Source: DTU013 sp964490975 (lineage in GTDB: Bacteria > Bacillota > Clostridia > Acetivibrionales > DTU013). From it: a DNA stretch of 64,000 bases. The notes under the pieces are model-generated. The model saw only the letters and a program-made list of their open reading frames with translations. It was not told where the DNA came from and did not search any database. A program made the translations under genes and the position numbers. Numbering within the stretch: position 1 is the stretch's first letter; each line of letters starts with the position of its first letter. Below are positions 1-7,999 of the stretch, piece by piece. Location: the NCBI GenBank assembly GCA_964490975.1, contig CAZBEQ010000014.1:1-64000 (forward strand). Direction: 5' to 3'.

Positions 1-43
1 TCCATTTCGTTTATGTGGAGATTATTGCCATTTACACGGATGA

Positions 44-283
44 CTATTCAGCCTCAAGATATGCTTTATCTCCATCTGACATTATCATATTGCATTTATA
101 TATGATATCAAATGCAACCCTTTTATCAGTTTCGGAAGAGATATTTTCGATATTCTCCGATAAAAACTGAAGTTTCATTTCTGTATAATCAATAAATTCC
201 TTATAGCTTATCTTTTGTGTATTGTACATTTCCTGGATTACTTTCAGCATTAGCATAGTACACTCAGCTAATTCATAAAACAT
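44..283 (-). CDS. small acidic protein of unknown function, divergent from agrBD
   Basis: A 79-residue protein that I do not recognise. It starts at an ATG with a GAGGT ribosome binding site a few bases upstream. It looks soluble and mostly helical, with alternating hydrophobic and charged residues, many Glu and Asp, four Met and two Cys, and no signal peptide or membrane segment. It is transcribed away from agrB and shares the 308-bp spacer with it, so co-regulation with the quorum-sensing genes is possible but is inference only. The size and charge resemble small clostridial regulatory or adaptor proteins, but no family motif is visible. Its 3' side lies 43 bp from the window edge, so any operon partner is out of view. 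Confidence 0.6.
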   Translation of the reverse strand: MFYELAECTMLMLKVIQEMYNTQKISYKEFIDYTEMKLQFLSENIENISSETDKRVAFDIIYKCNMIMSDGDKAYLEAE

Positions 284-510
284 AATAACCTCTTTACAAC
301 ATTACAGTATTACTGCACATTTTTATCAGTTTAACCATTTACATTTACACTCAAGTAACCGATGAAGATAAAATATCATCTTGCTTAATAAAAGTCAACA
401 CTAACAAAAATTTCCCTTGTATTGCCCTTAATAATCTATGAGAGCTTGCTGTTGATATGGCTCTGCATGCTATTTGATATGATTGTTTATTGAATAATGA
501 AAATTCTTTA

Positions 511-519
511 TTCGACAAA
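511..519 (-). promoter_or_regulatory. candidate Spo0A box
   Basis: Read on the minus strand this is TTTGTCGAA, an exact match to the 0A-box consensus TTTGTCRAA. It sits about 50 bp upstream of the candidate -10 of agrB. A nine-base match can occur by chance in AT-rich DNA, so the location in a promoter-containing spacer is the main support. Confidence 0.45.
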
Positions 520-545
520 ACTAAACGTCACTTTAATAAATCTAC

Positions 546-574
546 AATGTTTATTTCCTAATTAGCTATATAAT
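546..574 (+). promoter_or_regulatory. candidate agrB promoter with poor -35
   Basis: A TATAAT at 569-574 lies just upstream of the agrB ribosome binding site. The hexamer 17 bp upstream (AATGTT) is a poor -35, which would fit an activator-dependent promoter. The implied leader would be very short, so the real start may use another element. Confidence 0.35.
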
Positions 575-591
575 TTAATTAGGTGATAGAG

Positions 592-1188
592 ATGTTCGAT
601 AAAATTAGCGTTTATATGACAGACATGATCTATTCGACATTACCCAATATTGCTCCTGAGAGACGCGAAGTCATTGAATACGGTGTATATATGACTGTGT
701 CGGAATTAGTCAAGATAACTATAATACTACTGGTTTCAATATTGCTCGGCATACTGCCATATGTATTAGCAACTGTGGCCATTTATGGAATACAAAGGAC
801 GTTTCTTGGAGGAATACATGCAAAAACGCATCTTGGATGCATTCTGACCCACGCAGCAATTGTCTTCGGAGTTGTTGCATCTTCAATGTATCTTGGGATC
901 GATCGCTTATATCTGAGTTTAATCGTTATGCCAATATCATATGTGACTGCATATCTTTATGCACCTGCTGACCTGCCGCAGAAGCCGGTAAAATCCAAAA
1001 GGCAGCGAAAGCAGCTGCGAGTTGGGGGATTCATATTACTTACTGCATTATTTACTGCAGCATGGTTTCTGCCGGAGACATGGTCCCGTGTTATACTCTT
1101 CACATGTTTTATTCAATCTCTGCTTATGACACCAATAGCTTACAGAATATCAAAAAACAAATACGGAGGAGAGGAGGCACTGATATGA
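592..1188 (+). CDS. agrB: AgrB-type quorum-sensing peptide endopeptidase
   Basis: Polytopic membrane protease that trims and cyclises the AgrD propeptide to make an autoinducing peptide. The family's catalytic pair is visible in the segment GGIHAKTHLGC: His at about residue 76 and Cys at about 83, spaced as in staphylococcal AgrB. Several hydrophobic spans flank it, and a basic loop (KSKRQRK) precedes the C-terminal helices. Length of 198 aa is normal. I chose the ATG at 592 because AGGTGA lies five bases upstream; a GTG at 583 overlaps that site. The stop overlaps the agrD start (ATGA), indicating translational coupling. Confidence 0.93.
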   Translation: MFDKISVYMTDMIYSTLPNIAPERREVIEYGVYMTVSELVKITIILLVSILLGILPYVLATVAIYGIQRTFLGGIHAKTHLGCILTHAAIVFGVVASSMYLGIDRLYLSLIVMPISYVTAYLYAPADLPQKPVKSKRQRKQLRVGGFILLTALFTAAWFLPETWSRVILFTCFIQSLLMTPIAYRISKNKYGGEEALI

Positions 1189-1328
1189 AAAAAAATTATC
1201 TGAAGATCCTGGTTTGCCTTACAGCAATGGCAGGTGTGGTTGCAGCTTCTACTGTTTCGACATATGGCTGCTGGTTTTGGTCCTGCTATCAAAAGGACTG
1301 TCCAAAATCACTTATAAGAGATGACTGA
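1185..1328 (+). CDS. agrD: AgrD-type cyclic peptide autoinducer precursor
   Basis: A 47-residue propeptide starting inside the agrB stop codon, with a strong GGAGGAGAGGAGG upstream. It has a basic N-terminal end (MKKNYLK), a hydrophobic amphipathic leader to about residue 22, then a core around Cys29 followed by YQKDCPKSL and an acidic tail. The order Cys, aromatic residues, YQ, Pro, Leu matches clostridial cyclic-lactone autoinducer precursors. The likely macrocycle begins at Cys29 (CWFWS or CWFWSC). Extra cysteines at 34 and 39 are odd for this family. Product structure is inference; AgrB next door supports the assignment. Confidence 0.88.
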   Translation: MKKNYLKILVCLTAMAGVVAASTVSTYGCWFWSCYQKDCPKSLIRDD

Positions 1329-1346
1329 TATTTAATGAATGAAGAA

Positions 1347-1375
1347 ATCAAAAGGGGCTCATAGCCCCTTTTGAT
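1347..1375. terminator. bidirectional terminator between agrBD and agrC-like gene
   Basis: A perfect 13-bp stem (1347-1359 with 1363-1375) and a 3-nt loop, with A-rich and T-rich flanks on both sides. It serves agrBD on the plus strand. On the minus strand its outer stem is the last coding bases and stop codon of the agrC-like gene, so the hairpin is built into that gene's 3' end. Confidence 0.85.
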
Positions 1376-2645
1376 TTTCGATTTCAATAGTCTGGGTAAA
1401 GATGTTATCTTTAAATGTAGTTATATGTAGTATGTTCTTATATTTATCTATTATTTTTTTTGCTATAGTCAGTCCCATCCCTCTGTTTTCACCCTTTGAT
1501 GAATAACCGTCAATATATATCTTATGTATATCAGGAGTTGTCGTACAACTGTTTGATATGGATATTTCAATGAATCTCTTAATGCTTTTAATACTGATGC
1601 TTATTGTCTTTTCTCCTTGAGAGGCCTCTTCGATCGCGTTATCTAAAAAAATTCCTATCATTTCGCATAGCTCTGATATTTTTACACCAGGAATATCCTC
1701 AATCTCACCTATTACTGACAGATCCACGGTTACTCCTTTTTCATTTGCATGAACTATTTTTGAAGATAATATACCAAACAGTCCCGCATTCCTAATGTCG
1801 TATATTTGTGTGTTGACATGCTGACTGCACTGATCTACCAGTTCGAACACATACTGCCTCAGTTCATCGGACTTATTCATTTTTATCATTGAATCAATTA
1901 CTATTAGATTATTGATCCAGTCATGCTTGAATCTTCTCAGTTCAAAGAGGGCTGAACGAAGCGACTCGTTATAGAATTTCTGCTGTTTCAAATCTTCCTC
2001 TCGAATCACTCTTCTAAGTGCATTGAACCACATCAATATTATAAATACACAGTATGATATACTAATCGAGGCAATAATAATGTAAGAAGCCATGTTGGTG
2101 TTTCTTGTAAAAAAATGCATGGCGGAAGATGCACCTAATACAAGAACAGTTCCCGCTGTCAGCAATAATAGAAATTTATCTTGGCTGATCATTTCTATAA
2201 AGCTCTTTGCAGGTTTTATCAATAAAAATAATAAAAAAACAATCAAATTGGTTAATAGATTAGCTCCCAGCGACAGCGACGTGTTGGTCTGTATAGTTTC
2301 CGCAGTTTGTCCTGGCAGGAGCAGATTTACAGCTATAGGCATGAATGCGTTTCCTACAGCTAGTCCGATAATATAAATAGAGAAAGATAAAAAAGCCAGG
2401 AGGAGTTTGGTTCTGAATAAAATCATTATTAGTGATATACTTATAATAAACAGTGCCAATGGTTTAATCGCCGTTGCACTCATGAGTGATGAAACAATGC
2501 CGTTTAGTAATCCGAACATTACTGCAAATATAATTTTACGTGAGACATTCAATTTGTGATCAAATATTGTTTTGAAAAAAAATATGATGTACAAGGCTCC
2601 CAAAAACGCAGATGTGGTATTAATCAAAATAGTGTTACACTTCAT
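1359..2645 (-). CDS. AgrC-like membrane sensor histidine kinase (GHKL ATPase)
   Basis: Probable receptor for the autoinducing peptide. About 210 N-terminal residues form six or seven hydrophobic segments, followed by a short linker and a kinase core of the HPK10/AgrC type: phospho-acceptor His241 in RRFKHDWINN, N-box Asn336 in FLDNAIEEA, and a glycine-rich box near 385-392 (SSKGENRGMGL). Length of 428 aa fits AgrC. An AAAGGAG ribosome binding site precedes the ATG, and the start overlaps the 3' end of the upstream response regulator by 11 bp. Ligand specificity is inferred from the neighbouring agrBD. Confidence 0.9.
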   Translation of the reverse strand: MKCNTILINTTSAFLGALYIIFFFKTIFDHKLNVSRKIIFAVMFGLLNGIVSSLMSATAIKPLALFIISISLIMILFRTKLLLAFLSFSIYIIGLAVGNAFMPIAVNLLLPGQTAETIQTNTSLSLGANLLTNLIVFLLFLLIKPAKSFIEMISQDKFLLLLTAGTVLVLGASSAMHFFTRNTNMASYIIIASISISYCVFIILMWFNALRRVIREEDLKQQKFYNESLRSALFELRRFKHDWINNLIVIDSMIKMNKSDELRQYVFELVDQCSQHVNTQIYDIRNAGLFGILSSKIVHANEKGVTVDLSVIGEIEDIPGVKISELCEMIGIFLDNAIEEASQGEKTISISIKSIKRFIEISISNSCTTTPDIHKIYIDGYSSKGENRGMGLTIAKKIIDKYKNILHITTFKDNIFTQTIEIENQKGL

Positions 2646-3357
2646 TTGCAGAACTCCTTTCGTTGATCAGGGAAATGACTCCGGGCTTACCAAGCCTGCC
2701 ATGGTAACCGTTTGTAAGTACGACGGACCTGCTTTTTTTATCTATATAATTTATAAAGTCCTTATTAATTATTAAGGCTCTGTGACATTTTATGAATTTC
2801 CTGCTGTCGAGCTTTGAAACAATAAAGTCGAGACTGTCGTACACCTCAATAATGTTTCCTGAGGAATAGATTACTGTTTTTGTGCCCTTCCTCAGAATAT
2901 GAGATATTGAATCGAGTGACAAATAATAAATCCGTGATCTTGTTCTTATCTCAAGTATGTCTCTGGATTTTTGTCTTAAGGCCATTTCTCTGTCAAGCTT
3001 GATGAGGCATTTTTCAAGGCTGCGGCTAACCGGTTTTATAATAAAATGATATGCATTTACATCAAATGCCTGATGCATATACTCCAGCATGCCTGTACAA
3101 AAAATGATCTCGGTGTTTATATTTTCCTTTCTTAATAGTTTTGCGACATAAAGGCCATTTATCTCTGATTGCAGGTTAATATCTATAATACATACATTAG
3201 TAGACTGTTCTCTTACAGTATTGATAAATTCCCTGTAGTCTGTCGTGGCAGTAACAATCCGACCATCTATTCCATTTCGGTTGAACCAGGACGGAATAAG
3301 CTGTTCATATTCTTCAAGCACCTTGATATTATCATCGAGAATAGCTACGGATAACAT
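2635..3357 (-). CDS. AgrA-like LytTR-family response regulator
   Basis: Two-domain regulator: CheY-like receiver with Asp8/Asp9 and phospho-acceptor Asp59 (in CIIDINL), then a LytTR DNA-binding domain from about residue 130 containing the typical KFIKCHRALIIN segment. It should act with the overlapping sensor kinase. I chose the ATG at 3357 because AAGGGAGGTG stands five bases upstream; an in-frame start at 3384 would place that ribosome binding site inside the gene. Length of 240 aa is normal. LytTR regulators bind paired nine-base repeats, but I could not find a convincing pair in the agr spacer, so targets remain unknown. Confidence 0.9.
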   Translation of the reverse strand: MLSVAILDDNIKVLEEYEQLIPSWFNRNGIDGRIVTATTDYREFINTVREQSTNVCIIDINLQSEINGLYVAKLLRKENINTEIIFCTGMLEYMHQAFDVNAYHFIIKPVSRSLEKCLIKLDREMALRQKSRDILEIRTRSRIYYLSLDSISHILRKGTKTVIYSSGNIIEVYDSLDFIVSKLDSRKFIKCHRALIINKDFINYIDKKSRSVVLTNGYHGRLGKPGVISLINERSSANEV

Positions 3358-3403
3358 TTGGACACCTCCCTTCTTGACCAACATAAGGAAAATGATGTTT
3401 ATA

Positions 3404-3432
3404 ATTGTATATTTTATTATATAATATTACAA
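3404..3432 (-). promoter_or_regulatory. candidate sigma-A promoter of the agrA/agrC-like pair
   Basis: On the minus strand TTGTAA and TACAAT are separated by 17 bp, ending about 45 bp before the regulator start. The surrounding DNA is very AT-rich, which lowers the weight of the match. Confidence 0.4.
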
Positions 3433-3562
3433 ATTACAGTATAATATTGAAATATGTACTTGAAAAGGGACGATAGACCTATAGATGTAGGACATGGGAT
3501 TACATAAGTCTATAAAATAATAGTATTACATTTATAGCGAAAATACAATAACAGACAATAAT

Positions 3563-3595
3563 AAAAAAGACTTCCATGTAGTGAAAGTCTTTTTT
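3563..3595 (-). terminator. terminator downstream of the SPFH/zinc-ribbon gene
   Basis: Perfect 11-bp stem (3563-3573 with 3585-3595) whose ends are A6 and T6 tracts, located about 30 bp past the stop codon of the minus-strand gene at 3626. Confidence 0.75.
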
Positions 3596-3625
3596 ACAAA
3601 ATATAGTATCTTTTGAACCGAAGTG

Positions 3626-4771
3626 TTATAACGAATTTCCACATTCTGCGCAAAATTTGGCGTTTGCTTTCACTTCATTTCCGCACCTGGGGCATTTTTT
3701 CGTTACAGCTACAGGAGATCCACATTCTGAACAGAACTTGCCATTGACCGGCGCCCCGCAGTTTGGACATCTAGGACCCTGCTGCACTTGGACAGCCTGG
3801 TTTTGCTGAGGTTGCTGTATTGGCATCTGCTGTACGGGTGCTTGTCCAAGATTTCCTCCGAACATATTTCCGAACATGCCCAGTCCCATCATTCCGGTCG
3901 CAGCACCTGCACTGTTATTTGCGGCATCGAGAGCTGCCTGTGTCAGCATGCCTCTCTGCTGGAAGGCGTCACCGCCGGTTTCATACATATCGATTTTTTT
4001 ACGGGATTCTTCATCAAGCGTGACGGACTCAACAACAAAGCCTGTAAGGCATAAGCCGCGCTTCCTCAATGTTTCATCGTATTGACGCTCTTCGAGGATA
4101 GATTTGATCTCGTCTGTCTGGCTGGGAAGCGACATTGCTCCGATTTGTTTGTCACCAAGGCCGTTGAGCACATTGGAGAAAACACTGATTATCTCGGATC
4201 TCAGCTGTTCTGTCAAGTCATCCTTTGTAACAACTTCAGCCGAACCGGCATATTCCTTCATAAAGAGCAGAGGATCGGATATTTTGAATGTGTACTTGCC
4301 GAAGCATTTGATGTTAAGACTCATATATAAGTATTGGCCGGTCCTTGCATTTGGCAGTGCATGGTCCCAGTCCTTGTAGGGAACAGGTGCCGGAGTGCCA
4401 AAGCCGTTGTTCAGGATCTCTCTGGTATTAAAGTAATAAACGCCCTGAAGTTTTGAAGTCGCACCACCAAATGAGAATCTTTCACCTATTTCCTTGATTA
4501 CCTCCATTATATTGGAATCGAAAAGAGATGGGGAAGAGGATTCATAGACTTCATACACACCGGGCTCGGTCTTTACATCGAAAACCATGCCGTTATTGCA
4601 GAACACCGCTGCCTGACCGGGGAAAACTGAATATCTGGATCCTTGTGAAATAACTTTATTTTGTGTGGACTTGTGCATCATCAGGATATCCTGTCTCATA
4701 TCCTCGCAGGATATACCATCTCTGAAGGCTGAACTTACGGCACCGCCGATCGACCTTAATATAAGACCCAT
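3626..4771 (-). CDS. SPFH-domain protein with two C-terminal zinc ribbons (YdjI-like)
   Basis: The first roughly 290 residues resemble the SPFH/'virion core protein-like' family represented by Bacillus YdjI: an N-terminal GLILRSIGGAV segment, a beta-rich SPFH region with YFNTREI and a helical part with the ERQYDETLRKRGL segment. A Gly/Met/Gln-rich linker follows, then two treble-clef-like ribbons with Cys335/338/347/350 and Cys360/363/374/377. The family is thought to build membrane-associated assemblies, often with PspA-type stress proteins; no PspA is visible here. It is 60 bp downstream of another zinc-ribbon gene on the same strand, so the two probably form an operon. The biochemical role is unknown. 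Confidence 0.8.
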   Translation of the reverse strand: MGLILRSIGGAVSSAFRDGISCEDMRQDILMMHKSTQNKVISQGSRYSVFPGQAAVFCNNGMVFDVKTEPGVYEVYESSSPSLFDSNIMEVIKEIGERFSFGGATSKLQGVYYFNTREILNNGFGTPAPVPYKDWDHALPNARTGQYLYMSLNIKCFGKYTFKISDPLLFMKEYAGSAEVVTKDDLTEQLRSEIISVFSNVLNGLGDKQIGAMSLPSQTDEIKSILEERQYDETLRKRGLCLTGFVVESVTLDEESRKKIDMYETGGDAFQQRGMLTQAALDAANNSAGAATGMMGLGMFGNMFGGNLGQAPVQQMPIQQPQQNQAVQVQQGPRCPNCGAPVNGKFCSECGSPVAVTKKCPRCGNEVKANAKFCAECGNSL

Positions 4772-4830
4772 ATGTATGACCTCCTGAATTTTTTATTTAT
4801 TATACCTTTAGACAACTTACATTGTCTGTT

Positions 4831-6126
4831 TTAATTAAATTCTCTAATGACCCAGTCATATTTTGATACATCTATGGGATTTCCGCAGTATTTGCATTTG
4901 CCGTCAGCGGTCAGGTTGATATTGGCGCCGCAGCCTTCGCAGGTTATGTAATCAGCATCGGTATACACCTTGGTCCTTGCGCTCATATGCCTGGCTAACT
5001 TGATCTCAGCGTTGGATTTCTTCTTCTTGACCCTTCGGTTTTTGTTAACGATGACTGATGTCAATTTTAACTTTATGGTAGCTACCATGTGCTCCCCTGA
5101 TACTTCCAGCTTAGTTATCAGTTTTTTGCCTATATCAAGATCGACGATCAATTCATTGTCCTCGGAAAAATCTTTAGCAAGCCTGTCAACCAGCTCTTTG
5201 GAAGCGAAAGGCTTGATCAGCTGAGGATTGAAGTATCTTGCCTTAAAATACAAATTGACAAGGTAATCAATTCTCGATTGGAAGACCATTCTTGAAAAGT
5301 TTGGATCGTGCTTCGAAATATCCTTAAGAGGCTTCAATGCCTTGTTGATGTAGTATATGTAAAACAGAGTTGCTATGACAAGTGCTCCATTACATATAGC
5401 CATTATCATGTTAAACAATGCTTCAGGAATAAAGAGGCCGCCTACAAGACTCAATACCATCAGAACGATCACGCCCAGACCAATGAGCCCTGACTGAGAA
5501 TTACTTTTCTTGTAATTGACTGCCTGAAGATCTGTTAAGGACCATTTATTGCTTTCTGTGTTGTATTTTGTGCCGCAGGCCGGACAGACAACCGAATCTG
5601 CATCAATGCTCAGCTGCTTGCCGCAATTTGAACAATAAAATGACTCCTTGGATTGGGCATCCTCTGACTGGATCATATATAAAGCAACTGAAGATACTGG
5701 GATATTCTTTGAGTATAACTCTTTATTGTCTGCCGTGCTGATATATTTCTCTTTATAGTCACCGTATAGAATATCAACTGTAAAGCTGTTCTTACCATCG
5801 TTCAATTTTAAATTGACATTGCTTTTAGCGGTTTCCGGGTTTTCTGCAAAGCTTATATCCTTCCGGATGCCGAATCTTGTGAGACCACTCAGCTCAGTTT
5901 TGATACTGTTGTAGAACATGTCGCTGCACACTGAACGAGCCATATCCGAGTCGAATTTTTTGAAAAACGTGATCACCTTGTTGAACATATCGCGTGTAAC
6001 TTCGTGGTCAACTTCTTTGGAACCTCCATCAGGCTTTGGAGAGAACTTGATGTTTGATATTATGGCAAATAGCAAGCCGAAAACCGAGAAGATTATGCAA
6101 CCAATCGTTATTGTCACCCAATCCAT
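4831..6126 (-). CDS. membrane protein with two zinc ribbons, partner of the SPFH protein (YdjG-like)
   Basis: Numbering here is from an ATG at 6141. A transmembrane helix occupies about residues 8-29, then a soluble domain, a zinc ribbon with Cys170/173/186/189, two further hydrophobic helices (about 218-238 and 243-264), a second alpha/beta domain reminiscent of Tim44-like folds, and a C-terminal ribbon (CEGCG ... CKYCG). The arrangement recalls Bacillus YdjG, which is linked to YdjI. I prefer the ATG at 6126, preceded by GGAAGTGG; the ATG at 6141 lacks a clear ribosome binding site. It is the first gene of a two-gene minus-strand unit. Function is not established; a membrane anchor for the SPFH assembly is a reasonable guess. 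Confidence 0.7.
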   Translation of the reverse strand: MDWVTITIGCIIFSVFGLLFAIISNIKFSPKPDGGSKEVDHEVTRDMFNKVITFFKKFDSDMARSVCSDMFYNSIKTELSGLTRFGIRKDISFAENPETAKSNVNLKLNDGKNSFTVDILYGDYKEKYISTADNKELYSKNIPVSSVALYMIQSEDAQSKESFYCSNCGKQLSIDADSVVCPACGTKYNTESNKWSLTDLQAVNYKKSNSQSGLIGLGVIVLMVLSLVGGLFIPEALFNMIMAICNGALVIATLFYIYYINKALKPLKDISKHDPNFSRMVFQSRIDYLVNLYFKARYFNPQLIKPFASKELVDRLAKDFSEDNELIVDLDIGKKLITKLEVSGEHMVATIKLKLTSVIVNKNRRVKKKKSNAEIKLARHMSARTKVYTDADYITCEGCGANINLTADGKCKYCGNPIDVSKYDWVIREFN

Positions 6127-6291
6127 GTAAGCCACTTCCATTCTGCTTAAATTTTAATTAAGCATATACTAACATAAAGACAATAATATGTACATTTTTT
6201 GATTACTTCATTTTTTTATTGATCCAATACTTTTTCTATATCTAATATCTACCCTTCAATAATTCGAGTGTTTTTAACCAACTTATTATTG

Positions 6292-6396
6292 TTATTTTCG
6301 TAACCCTGCCGTTTTAAACACTTCATATGCACACATATACGGTGAAGCTCCTGAAGAAGATACAAACACAATAATTCCATGATTCTGTTCCTTCAT
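6292..6396 (-). CDS. possible 34-residue ORF or gene remnant
   Basis: A 34-codon minus-strand frame starting with ATG and ending in TAA. The peptide has a hydrophobic beta-like stretch (GIIVFVSSSGASPY) followed by a helical end, which looks like the C-terminal piece of a globular protein rather than random sequence. There is no good ribosome binding site, and an in-frame stop lies just upstream, so a remnant is more likely than a functional gene. I do not recognise the family. Confidence 0.2.
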   Translation of the reverse strand: MKEQNHGIIVFVSSSGASPYMCAYEVFKTAGLRK

Positions 6397-6647
6397 TTTA
6401 AGCAGTTTTTTAATGTTATTTCCTTATCAATTAACATATATAATCGCCCCCAATAGTTTTACGGATAATTTTAATATTTTACTTGGTGTTCTTTAATAAA
6501 AGTTCATTTTTTTCGTAATTAACTCTATAATTACCACAATTCTCCGTTGTTCAATGAATTTAAATGGAGTTCAGACCTTTAGTTTATTTTGGAGCACCAT
6601 CGTTAACTTGGAAAATGTGACATGAGTAATGCACAAATATATGAATT

Positions 6648-6675
6648 TTTACAAAACACTGGACAAGATTATACA
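6648..6675 (+). promoter_or_regulatory. candidate sigma-A promoter for ald
   Basis: TTTACA and TATACA separated by 16 bp, about 42 bp upstream of the ald start codon. Confidence 0.45.
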
Positions 6676-6717
6676 AAAATATTACATTAAAGAAAATAAG
6701 AAAAGCGAGGTTGATTT

Positions 6718-7822
6718 ATGATTATCGGTGTGCCTAAGGAAATAAGGAACAACGAATTCAGAGTGGGCCTTACACCTGCGGGAGTTATGACCTTGAAAAA
6801 AACAAACCACGAGGTCATTATTGAGAAGGGCGCAGGCATAGGAAACGGTATCAGTGATGAAGCGTACATAAATGCAGGTGCGGATATTGTAGAATCAGCC
6901 GGGGATATCTATCAAAGAGCAGGTCTTGTTGTAAAGGTCAAAGAGCCGGTCGAGAAGGAATATGATCTCTTAAAACCGGGTTCGGTTCTTTTTACATATT
7001 TGCATTTGGCTCCTAATACAAAATTAACTAAATTACTTTTAGATAAAGAGATCACAGGGATTGCTTATGAAACTGTACAGCTGCAAAACGGTTATCTTCC
7101 GTTGCTGGCTCCTATGAGTGAGGTCGCAGGCCGCATGTCTGTTCAAATCGGAGCTAATCTGCTGCAAAAAAATAATGGCGGTCTCGGAACCTTGCTTGGA
7201 GGCGTATCGGGAGTACCGGGTGCTAATGTGGTTATTGCAGGAGGCGGTATTGTGGGAGCCAACGCAGCCAGAATGGCAGCAGGATTGGGTGCCCATGGAT
7301 ATCCGCAAGGAAAGGCTCAACTATATTGATGAAACCTTTGGCGGCCGTGTTTCTACCATGTTCAGCAACGAGTATAATCTGAGTGAGGTTTTAAAAGGTG
7401 CTGACCTTGTAATCAGCACGGTTTTGATACCCGGAGCCCGTGCGCCAAAAATTATTACTGAAGAAATGGTTAAAAGCATGAAGCCAGGATCAGTAATAGT
7501 TGATGTGGCAATCGATCAGGGCGGTTCGGTAGAAACCATTCCACATGCCACTACTCATGAGGATCCGGTTATTTTAAAGCATGGAGTAATTCATTATGCC
7601 GTTGCCAATATTCCGGGAGCTGTTCCGAAAACATCTACCTATGCTCTCACCGGTATGACATTACCGTATATTTTGAAGATGACCGATATGGGGATAAAAG
7701 AGGCTATGATGATGGATCATTCACTATTGCTAGGCCTTAACACCTATAAGGGGCGTATTACATACCTCGGCGTTGCCCAAGCACAAGGACTTAACTATAC
7801 ACCACCACAGGAGATATTGTAG
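6718..7822 (+). pseudogene. ald: alanine dehydrogenase, disrupted by a frameshift
   Basis: NAD-dependent alanine dehydrogenase (L-alanine to pyruvate plus ammonia). Frame one encodes residues 1-192 with the substrate-binding KVKEP Lys and the YLHLAP His, and the start of the Rossmann fold (GGGIVGANAARM). It then runs into a stop at 7327-7329. The rest, from MDIRKERLNYIDETFGG to the end, continues in another frame from about 7295. At the junction one base stands where four codons are expected, so 11 nt appear missing; restoring them gives 371 aa, the family's usual length. A GAGGTTGA ribosome binding site precedes the ATG. Either a true pseudogene or a local sequence error. Confidence 0.88.
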
Positions 7823-7858
7823 CTAGGAGTAAACATATGAAGCAAGCGAAGCTCAAAT

Positions 7859-7902
7859 AAAAAGCGGTGCTGCCAATATTAATGAGGTAAAGCCGCTTTT
7901 TC
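7859..7902 (+). terminator. terminator after ald
   Basis: Nine-base arms AAAAAGCGG and CCGCTTTTT enclose a 25-nt loop that can form a further short helix, with a T-run in the distal arm, 36 bp past the ald stop. Confidence 0.55.
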
Positions 7903-7999
7903 TTGGTTTTCGAAAGCCATTTTTCAAATCACGGTGTGCAATATTCACAGCTTTTGGGGCATTGATATAAGTATAAAATGAATTTTACGTGTCATGATG

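Larger units (their letters stand above)
284..591. other. divergent intergenic region upstream of agrB
   Basis: A 308-bp AT-rich spacer without a credible gene. It holds a perfect Spo0A-box match at 511-519 and a TATAAT at 569-574 facing agrB. I looked for LytTR-type direct repeats (AgrA sites) and saw only one weak half-site around 521-528 on the minus strand, so AgrA control of this side is not supported by sequence. Confidence 0.6.
6127..6717. other. intergenic region upstream of ald
   Basis: About 590 bp of AT-rich DNA. It contains one short open frame on the minus strand (6292-6396) and a plausible sigma-A promoter for ald at 6648-6675. I see no RNA gene, riboswitch or repeat in the remainder. 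Confidence 0.5.

Noticed and set aside
3421..3625. Small RNA gene between the agrA-like gene and its neighbour
   Set aside because: Only a terminator already explained by the gene at 3626 and AT-rich DNA are visible; no separate promoter and structured RNA pair.
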